Assembly (NCBI RefSeq): GCF_910592395.1
Contig: NC_088316.1
Span: 16,058,001-16,122,000, forward strand
Reading direction: 5' to 3'
DNA from: Lineus longissimus
Taxonomy: Eukaryota; Nemertea; Pilidiophora; Heteronemertea; Lineidae
Length of the DNA: 64,000 nucleotides
Below the pieces are notes generated by a model that was not told the DNA's origin, made no database searches, and saw only the letters and a list, made by a program, of their open reading frames with translations. Numbering within the stretch: the first letter of the stretch is position 1; the number at the start of each line of letters is the position of its first letter. The position numbers were made by a program, and so were the translations under genes. Shown one piece after another: positions 55,184 to 64,000 of the stretch.

Positions 55184-58100
55184 ACGCTCAATATTTTGTT
55201 GGGACTTGTTATTTTTCCGAAAGGATGAGTTGGAAAAATGCATACAAACTTGAAATGTCTGTGATATAGCTTAAGTCTGATATAAATGATATTATTACAG
55301 AGTTCTTGTACCCAAAGTATCATTCCTATTCATTTTTGTGTCACTTCGACTGGCTGTCTAAAGGCCTTTCAGTCACATCACATGGGTATGCCATTTGTTT
55401 GGTGTTATCAAGTAACCAGATCACTCTCACTGCAGGTTCTTGCCAAGTGAAGCGACCATTCAGTGTGCACCACATATTCACTTATACATCTAAAGAAGGA
55501 TCATGTTTTTGTCACAACCAAGACAATATGTAATGTTAAAATGCAAAGCTTTATAGTTGTATTTATATACCAATACATGGTATGTATAAATGTTTCCAAT
55601 ACGGGGTGTAATGTATGCCATTACATGGTAATGCATGCCAATATATGTGTAAAAATAAACTTTCCATCTTTTACAGAAGTTACATGTTTGCTGTAAACTA
55701 TCCGTCCAAATGTAAATAAATGTAAATTTCATTACTTTCTGAGTTCTCTCCTTTGTTTTAATAATGTAATACCAACACCCAGCTTGACACTTTTTGGAGG
55801 ATTTGACTGCCCTCAATGCCCGGAAAAGCCATAGTACCCATTGTACCCACAGACTGTTTGCTTACAGGGCAGTTTTCCCCTGTTCCATTTGAGACGCGCC
55901 ACACATAAAACGAACCTTTGTTTGGCTTATACGTAGGGCATTCCGATAGGCTGTACCAAGTGACCTTTAGCTTTTGACTGGAAATATCAAGAATGAACAT
56001 GCTCGTGCCTGGTCACAAAGTCAGGATATCACTAGAGACAGCACCTTCTGTCCCGGTTGTGCAAATCCCTTATGTTGTGAACTCCACAAAATCATGGATC
56101 AATAGACTTCTTTCTGTGCTTGCTGGTAAAGTGTCACAAAAAAATTAAACCTTTGGTTGGCTTATTGGACAATCCTATTGGTTGTACCATGGCTCATGCT
56201 GTGGGAATACTGCCTATACTATGAATAATCAGCCTTGCACTTACCAGCTGATCTTTTGACAACTGACATCTTGTGACTACTTATTTGACAACTGCCTTCA
56301 CCCGGGAGAACTGTCAATACAGTGGGGAGAAGGGCTGTTGCAGTCGAGCCACCAAAATGGTAATTTGGGAAATGGCACAAACTGCAGAAATATCTTATTT
56401 TCGGGAACGACCCTTTGGTTACATTACCCATATCATGAAGAGCTGAGATGGCCAATGATGCGTGTTGTCAGAATGAATGCCACCACACTGCTGATGTTAA
56501 CACTGATTATAGGACTGATATGCTCCAAATGACACGTTCCACACACCTGCATGAAGAGAAATCCGTTAGGAAGAGTCTTTCAGGAACTCCAACTGTGCTT
56601 GTTGTTAGAATGCTTTATAGTCCCTTGTTATGATAAGTGCCTGTGATATATTATGGGACAAGTCTCTTTCACCACTAGGAAGTAAACATGCCACTGAGGG
56701 TTAACTGCTGAGACAGATTCATGCTAGTTGTCTCATATCTGTGAAGTCAATTTTGCTTCAAACACCCCGAGGTCAATTAACCCCCAGCTTGTTTTGGAAA
56801 CCTGATAGCTAGTAGTGGGGGTTGACCTTTTGATTCTGGCCTACAGGCTCTGAATGGCTTAGGTCCGATTTAGATCCCCAAACGGCCTTCCATTGGGATA
56901 TGTGTCCTCCAGTTGTTAAGTGACATAGTATGGCAATCAAACAATGTCACATCAACATCCATCGCAAAGTCCTTGTCTTTTGTCTCTACACACAACAATT
57001 GAGCATACTGGAGACTGAACTGGTGCCAACTGGGCTAATGTGCCTGGGATTCTTTAGTTGGCAACTTGAAAAGAAGAACACAAGGCCAGATTTAAGTGTT
57101 GAAACAATTGTTATATTAGCCATATAAAATTGTAAACAGTCACAGCACACATTGGACACAGCAAAGATGCATTGTCCACTAACAATAAGTCCTGTTGTTG
57201 CAAACAGGATGTCACAGAAAAAGCCACAGCAACAAATAGTATGTTCTTTATACTATTACCTGCTACATGCATTTCAGGAAATACAGTGGAGAACAAAAGA
57301 GCGTCAAATACATCTACATGTACGCAAATATAGTTCTTTATATGTATGTACAGAACGGAGAAGAAATGAGCAACATGCTATTAAACATGTGGAGGAAAAA
57401 AGCTCTTAAAAGCACATATTCAAGAATAATTTAGTACAGCGTATCAAACATGAAAAGCTATTTACAAGTTGCAAAACTCCATTTTAATGACATGATAACT
57501 ATTTTTTGTACAACACACTAACCATAAGTTCTAATTGGACGGTCGGTGCTTTGTAGCACCGACTGTCACTAGGTGAAGGGAATTTCATCTGTGTGACAGA
57601 GACGCGACAACACTTGGGTCTGAGTTTAATTAGAATTAGAATGTTTGCTTTAGGATCGTCAACACCTGTCACAGCTGGCATCCAATAAGGTTGCATACTT
57701 GGTTTGCACAGACCTTCCAACCCTAGAAATGTCCAAATAGTATTTCATCTGGACAAATGCAGTCTTTGTAGATGAATGAAGGTCGCATAGCAGATGTGCA
57801 AAGTTCTCTCAATAATGTCAATCAATAGTTCACAACACCTACTCTTGTAAAAGCTCTAGTAAAGTGTACGGAGTATCATTAAGCAAAGGAGGTATTTACA
57901 ATATGTACAAACTATGTACAAATATATTTAACAGAACATGATTCACTTGACTGGCAAGGTATTGCCTCTGCTTTTGCAAGTCACTGTAGGTTCAGACTTC
58001 AGTTTCATGTCGTATTGGCGTCTGACATTAGCTACCATTCCCTTGCCGGTAAATTTCTTTCTAAGAGGTAATGGTGTGATGATATTCAACGGTGTGATGA

Positions 58101-58609
58101 TATTCACCATTTGTGCATTAAGACAGTATCCTTTGATACATAACTATTAATGATGAGTATTATTTCACCTACGTTTCACAAATCGAGACTTGATGAATTT
58201 CTACCATAAGTGAAGAAACTTCACCTGCCTCTGGACATGCAGGACCAGATCAAGAGGTAGAATTCAGCAAGCCTAGATTTCTCCCTTTAAAGGCTGACAT
58301 TGAAATACATCAGCATCAGGCTTTTTCTGAGATCCGCCTTATTATGACATGTTATCAAAAGTCCATCAAAATGCTGCCGTTTAGATCTAATACACTGCTT
58401 TCTGACAAAGGGTGATTTCACCACAGTGAGAAAGGCTTCCAAAATCTTCAAACTACAATACAACTAAGATTCAACAACAAAGAATCTACCCCAGCCAGCA
58501 AACAATGAACTCATGAATAGAACCTTGTCAACAATTCATGGTTTTCCAGAATTTCATCACTGCTTTGATAATTCAATAAAACCTGTAATCCTATGGCAAA
58601 ATTTGTGGG
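55184..58609. other. Intergenic, two facing 3' ends
   Basis: Holds the 3' UTRs of the FAM47E-like gene (plus) and FBXO8 (minus). The pair TACACGTAATGCATGCCA-like words near 55600-55640 repeat CATGGTATG/TGCATGCC loosely. No supported gene otherwise. Confidence 0.4.
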
Positions 58610-60507
58610 TTACACTTTCGGTGCTACATGGCCAATAAGATAAATATTGTCATAACAATGTCCAGCGAAGTCGTCGTTAACTCCTTGAGTGGCTCGGCGT
58701 GTGTTGCGGATGAATTCACGTTTCGACATCTTGTTTTTCACGTGAGGACTACACAGGTCGACGGACAACATTATTAGTGAGAAGCAGATGACATAAACAG
58801 CATCTGAAAATAAACACAAAACATTCAGTTTTATTGATGACATAGACAGCATTTGAAACTAATAATAACGATTTTTTTAGTAAACTACCCTTACAGATCA
58901 GAAGGACTGCATTAGAAAGGAGTCTTTAACATGAAGAATTGACATTTCTTCTCTGGGTTTTGTCTGACAACTTGCATGAAGATTCTATTGGCCAAGGGAC
59001 AACCCCACCACCTCTCCGTGGATTTCAGAAACCCGATTACATAAAAACTGACTTACCAGGAGAAAGGCCTAGCCTTGGATTGCAGCTACAGAATCGTTCT
59101 GAAAACTTGTCGACAAGAAAATGTAAGTAGGTGCCTCTCTCGTTGGGTGCATGGACCTCATTGAAGAATTTCCGTAGAGCATTTGGCAAAAACTGGTTTT
59201 CAAAGTTTTGAAGGGTTATCAAGTGGTCTACAATGTCTCTCCTGAAAGTAAGAAAACAATGATGAAGTTATGGTGACCTTTGCTTCAGAAATTGATACCG
59301 AGCTTGTGGTCCTATGGTGTCTAATCAAGGAGAGGGGATTTTATGACTTTCAGTTTCAGGTTCACATCTGGTGCACCTTCTTTTTTAACTAGAAGCTTGT
59401 CAATTAGGGAGAAAACTAAATTTACCTATTCTCTAAGTACTGGCGCTTTGCTTTCCAATGGACATATTTGGCCTTGTGCAAAAATCGGGCAATCTCTTCT
59501 GGTGTATCAATTACTAGCCCATGGCGAATGAGATATTGTATACCCTGAAAGACAACACATAATCAAATTACATGAGGTACTATTATTACTACAAAATGAC
59601 AAAAACAAATTCAGTTCCTTGGCCGCCAGGGATAGACCATACATGTAAGCCAATGCCACAGACCATTTGCCTTGGTGTTAGCCTAACTAAGGTTATGTTG
59701 GTTAACCCCCCCCCCTCCAATTGTTCTCCCAGTAAGTTTAAATAAACTAAGTACAAGATTCTAAGATGAAAAGAGCTTGATGTTGACAAACCTCATTTGG
59801 ACAAGAATTGAAAAGGACGACACCTTCATCCAAAAGGAGGTAGACCTGTCGGTAGGAAAAACCAGGTTCAAATCTCCTTCTGTACATAGCTGTGTATGGC
59901 CAAGAATTTCGACATAACCTAAAAGAAACAGGGAGTGCATTCTACAAAATGAAGAGTTGCATTGCAAAAAGTGTCATATCTAACATTTTAGAGTTAACCG
60001 TCCATGGCATTATGATGACTGATATGATCTGTCCTTCAAATTTCAGAGCATTTGGACCAATAGCAAAACCTATGCTAAAAAGGGCCCTGCTAATAGCCCA
60101 TTGAGCCCTTGAAGTGTATTACTAAACAAAGTCTTGATCTTGAGAATTCAGCCCAAGCGATCACTGGGCACCTGCACAGCTGCTTCCCCTTTACTGGGTT
60201 CAGCCAACTGAAGACATGGGCAGTTCTTTTTTTGGTAATCAGACGAGGGAGAAGATTTTACCAACAAGATGAATGATGGATTCTGAGCTACTTACCCTTG
60301 CCACAGGATATCATCCTTGGCTAAATTATCCCAAACACATCCGGCCAGACATAGATCTGTTGCATTCAGGTAGGAGAGGATGGTGTAGCTGAGTTCAGGT
60401 GGGAGGTTGGTCAGGTCAGGAAATCGTTCTTTCACAGCAAGTTGCTGATTTTCGTCTTCCCCGTTTTGATTTTCAAACTCCCTCAGCCTGTAGAGTACTT
60501 GTCCCAT
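58610..60507 (-). CDS. FBXO8: FBXO8, F-box and Sec7-domain protein
   Basis: Five coding exons: 60507-60296, 59918-59792, 59544-59426, 59241-59057 and 58803-58610. They total 837 nt, 278 aa (human 319; the difference is in the N-terminal linker). FBXO8 is an SCF-type F-box protein with a Sec7-like domain, reported to promote ARF6 ubiquitination. F-box at about residues 30-70: LPPELSYTILSYLNATDLCL, then KDDILWQG. Sec7 at about 110-270: EGIQYLIRHGLV, QFLPNALRKFF, HAPNERGTYL, CSCNP and VKNKMSKREFIRNTRRATQ. The glutamate in APNERGTY aligns with the Sec7 glutamic finger, but the later Asn-containing motif of ARF exchange factors reads MLSVDL. The start MGQ matches the family. Confidence 0.96.
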
Positions 60508-61975
60508 GCCTGCCTGGTTTAGTAAATCTCGTAATGTCCAATCATAATCAAAAAGGCCTGGAAAAGAATGTTACTGTATGGGATAAAATAAATTGGGTAT
60601 GAATATGATGCTAATCATAATAATGTGATTACTTTGAACTAAAAACTGATTTCCGTATACCCCGCCCCCTGTTGAGTACTACATGTACCTCAGGTGAATT
60701 GCAGCAGCTATGTATACTGGCATAGGTGTGAGCGATGAAGAAAGCCAAGTGACCTACGCCACAGGCACAGGCACTTAAATAATGAAGAGTTTTATACCCC
60801 CCCCCCCCCCCCACTCATCATGCAGTGTAAATACTGTAATGCAACAACACTGTCAGTATCACTGTCATCCTGGCAATGCACCGACAAGATGACTGGCTGA
60901 GATGTGTATAGGGTCTAGTCTACTGGCTGCATCATTCAATGCATCTGCATGTGCATGTGTGAAGGCAAAAAAAAAAGTGAAGGCAAAAATCTTGATCACT
61001 ACTTTTGCTCTCACCTAATTTTCAGTGGATGTGAAGTCGTTCACACCCAATCACATCAAAGAATTGTGGTTCATGTTTCATTTGTCATATTTTTCAAATA
61101 TTGACATGGTGAAGTAAATTTTGTAGAGTTGTTTATAATGACGTGGAGGCGACTTGTTGTTGCCCTGTTTTTGGTAGTGCAGTGTTGTTCTTTGTGTCGA
61201 CGTTATTGATTGGCTGAGACATCGTTCGACTTATTCATCCAGTAGTTTTATCAAACTCGAACGAGTAAACTACTTCTTCAAGAACATGAAGAATGGCTGC
61301 TTCAGTAGTCTCTGATAAACCTCTTCCCCCTCACTGAAAGGTGTGAAAAAACGGAGCTCAACCGGCCTCTGCACAGCCTGTAAGGACACTAACTAAATGA
61401 AAGTGTACTTTAGAACTTCATTACGATGTTATTGTTATGTGATTGCTAATAGTTTAAAAATAGCAGCTCAAATTCGACCCAACGTCAAAAAATACATTTT
61501 GCTGTAGTTGGTAGTGTAGTGTAGTGTGGTAGGCTACATGCATATAAATGCATTAGCATTGCATGCAGATGCAAGACAAAAGAAGACCCCCTCCAAACAA
61601 AATAAAATGTATGCCTATCAGATATGGCCTTCAATCGATGGAAATCAGTGCGTCATGCAGGCCTAATATGTATGTAAAGTCACGGACGAAGTGAGCCCCC
61701 CCTTCGTCTTCGGGCGTTTATTTCAGGGACAGGGGAGTTCCCCCGAACCCCCTACGATAGCTGATAAGTGATAGTGATAGTGATAACGATCTTCACAAAA
61801 TATGTGCCTAACTGAATTGAATACCGACCGGTTGGTAATGGTTTTGCGGAATGGAAATGCGGTCGAGACTCGAGTCGTAGCTCTCTGCCGTTTCCTGATC
61901 CAACCTATCTTATCTATGTCTTTTCAGATTTGATTATGTACCGGTAGCGAGCTGCTGCTATACTAGCCAGTAAAG
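60508..61975 (+). promoter_or_regulatory. Shared upstream region of FBXO8 and the INPP4-type gene
   Basis: Divergent genes, 1.5 kb apart. Contains a poly-C run near 60798 and a GTAGTGTAGTGTAGTGTGG run near 61511. A probable 5' UTR exon boundary is TATGTCTTTTCAG ending at about 61927, just before the INPP4-type start. No coding sequence. Confidence 0.5.
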
Positions 61976-63844
61976 ATGAGATTCAACCAAAAGGAGCTTC
62001 AATACCTAGCTCAAACTGCCAAAAAGCAGGACGTAGATAAAGAGGGTGCATTGTTTTTGAGGGAGAAGCAGGAAGGATTGTTCAAAAAAGGAGAAGGTAC
62101 TATATTGCACTACTTTACCCACAGGCTGTGTGGCTCCTCCCAAGTTATGATTGACCTGCAGTACACAGGGGATGCATGAAGTCTCGCAGGCTATGTGGCA
62201 CCTCCCGAGTTATGATTGACCTGCAGTACACAGGGGATGCATGAAGTCTTGGACTTCCACAAAAAGGGAATAAGAATTGGTCAGTCAATTTCAGCTACTA
62301 ACATTACACACCTTTCTTTGTTTTCAGTGTTCACGGAAAGATGGTTCCTATTGAGGGGAAACTTGCTGTTTTACTACAAAACCAAGGAAAAGGGTTCCGA
62401 GGTGGTTGGTGTCATTGTTTTGGAGCGATGCACGGTGGAATTGGACCCCGATGAGGACAAGATGTTCTCCTTCCAATTAGGTATGATCTTTCGTAATTGA
62501 GACTTGGGGGAGAATTTGCATATGAATAATAAAATTTATATTCCTGAGTTATTCCGAGAGTAATGTCTTCATGAACAGGCCTTAAAAAATGTACTTATTC
62601 AGGAGGCACTTCTGTAATAACTGTCAACAAGTTGGTGGGTGGGTGGTAATAATAGATTAAATTTTTATTTTTTTCGTAAACTTTATTTTCCAATATTTTG
62701 TCAGTCTTTGAAGGTGATGATCGCATCCAGTACCTAGCTGCTGAAATAGAAAAAGAGCGAGATGCTTGGATTCAAGCCCTCCACATTGCCAGTTACGAGT
62801 GCCTTAAGATGCAACTGGAGTGTCTGCGGGAACAGCTCCGAGCCAAAACTGGTCATGATCCAATACAGCAGCCTTCACCGGCTGTGCTGGATGAGTCAAC
62901 TTGTTTAGGATGTAAGTAAAAGCTGTCGAGTGGATTTAAAAGTGGTGTACATGATGAGGTGGCTAACTTCCCTATTGATCCTCTCAAACTCTCATTTGAT
63001 TGCCACCTTATCCTCTCTGGTCATCGGAGACGAGTAGTTAGGGACTGAAAACTATTTGTAAAAGGTTTTGTAAAGAATATGAACTTCAAAAAAGGGGATG
63101 ATCCGGGATGAGTAGCTGCCTCCATGGATGGATCCTTGGAAAAGTGACATTTGTTCATTGTTGTGACGGTTAAGGTAGATCAGGACAGTCGATGCCAGTC
63201 AACACTGTACTCTTTTGAGATACTGAGTTTAATTTCTGTCTAATTGGCCGAGATTTGCATCTTTTCCAGCTGTGAGTGCCGATGAACCTGTGATAGAGAT
63301 GTGCTTACGTAAGTAAAACATTATGGTTGATTGCATCCCTCGAATTGCATCGTGAAAGCACTCCCATCTTTTCATTACACACGTTCTCAAGGATTTTGAT
63401 ACTTACAATACATGCCATCTAACTTTGATTGACGTCATTAAATACCTCTCCTCCAGGTGTAACATTTTAAGGGTCTGAAGGGGGGAGGTAGGAACTGAAG
63501 TGGTTTCTCAGTTAAAATCCATTGTGTAACGATTCTGACTTCCTGACTAAGGAATTTTTTGGGCCATTTTGGTCACTTTTCAACCTAAAAAATGAAATAT
63601 ACCTATGGGGTTGGTAATTCCAACATGCAGGTGCATGCAACAAACACAAGAGGCATTGCTGAGCATGATTAACTAAACACCATTCCTGCATTCATTGATT
63701 ACATGTTTCCCTTCTACTAACCCAGGCTGTGATAATCTTCCTCATGGTGGCCAAGGACAGGAACCCAATGCAATGGTGGTTGTCAGCACTCTCACTCCTC
63801 CGGAACAAACTTGGGCGATACTTGCTCATTCAGAAATTGAGGAT
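61976..63844 (+). CDS. INPP4-type phosphoinositide 4-phosphatase, 5' part (PH plus start of C2)
   Basis: Five coding exons so far: 61976-62096, 62328-62480, 62705-62911, 63270-63308 and 63726-63844, in phase (213 codons). The gene runs out of the window. Residues about 15-155 form a PH domain (MRFNQKELQYLAQTAKKQ, RWFLLRGNLLFYYKTKEKG, GVIVLERCTVELD, RDAWIQALHIASYECLK). Alone it resembles PLEKHJ1. Exons 4-5 begin a C2 domain (MCLRCDNLPHGG, PNAMVVVSTLTPPEQTW) like that at the N-terminus of INPP4A/B, which dephosphorylate PI(3,4)P2 on endosomal and plasma membranes. The catalytic CX5R part is not in view. Human INPP4 proteins start at the C2, so the PH domain is an extra module. Alternative: a different PH-C2 protein. 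Confidence 0.72.
62122..62250 (+). repeat. 65-bp tandem duplication in intron 1
   Basis: CAGGCTGTGTGGCTCCTCCC at 62122 recurs at 62187 as CAGGCTATGTGGCACCTCCC. The rest of the unit, including GACCTGCAGTACACAGGGGA, is the same. The first unit keeps the frame open past the donor, which explains a spurious frame extension. Confidence 0.9.
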
Positions 63845-64000
63845 GTAAGTTAAACTACTCGTTATAGTACCAGTTATCCAGTTAGCAAAGTGGTAGCCCT
63901 ATATTGTTAGTGATACCCTTCTTTTGTATGGGTGTTACTTCAAAAACGATTCATTAACGGCATGATAGAAGTAGAAATGTCCCCCACTGCATCACTTAGT

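Overview
This is an intron-rich animal nuclear window. Genes have many short exons with GT-AG junctions, and the orthologues are recognisable at human-like distance. Frequent TACATGTA words, poly-C/G tracts, a mutator-like (MULE) DNA transposon remnant, minisatellites and a broken non-LTR retrotransposon suggest a marine invertebrate, perhaps a lophotrochozoan such as a mollusc or brachiopod. The sequence alone does not fix the phylum. I assembled gene models by hand from splice sites. The coding lengths of the five complete named models (ABCE1, TTC29, SUPT7L, FAM47E-like, FBXO8) and of the unnamed 691-codon gene are all divisible by three.

Layout: (1) 1-8477, minus strand: a protein with three SPRY domains (12 coding exons, 3' end beyond the window). 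A YHYH-domain gene is nested on the plus strand in one of its introns. (2) 8787-10364: an internally deleted MULE with about 88-bp terminal inverted repeats. (3) 11445-17212, plus: ABCE1, 14 coding exons. Nine introns carry one member each of a 70-86 nt structured RNA family resembling box C/D snoRNAs. (4) 19197-22457, minus: TTC29, tail-to-tail with ABCE1. (5) 22.5-36 kb: gene-poor and repeat-rich, with a 64-bp satellite, MITE-like palindromes, a LINE fragment and some duplicated exon-like segments. (6) 36070-39655, plus: SUPT7L. (7) 40541-46196, minus: an unrecognised 691-aa gene. (8) 50346-55183, plus: a FAM47E-like gene. (9) 58610-60507, minus: FBXO8 (F-box plus Sec7). (10) 61976 to the end, plus: the 5' part of an INPP4-type phosphoinositide 4-phosphatase with an N-terminal PH domain.

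The genes have unrelated jobs: ribosome recycling, SAGA/TFTC transcription, sperm flagellum, ARF/ubiquitin and phosphoinositide signalling. Grouping by shared descent is likelier than an operon, since the human orthologues of ABCE1, TTC29, INPP4B, FBXO8 and FAM47E all lie on chromosome 4. The most unusual element is the intronic RNA family of ABCE1: same orientation as the host gene, one per intron, terminal stems that covary between copies, and a C/D-like motif pair in which both halves depart from consensus in a compensating way.
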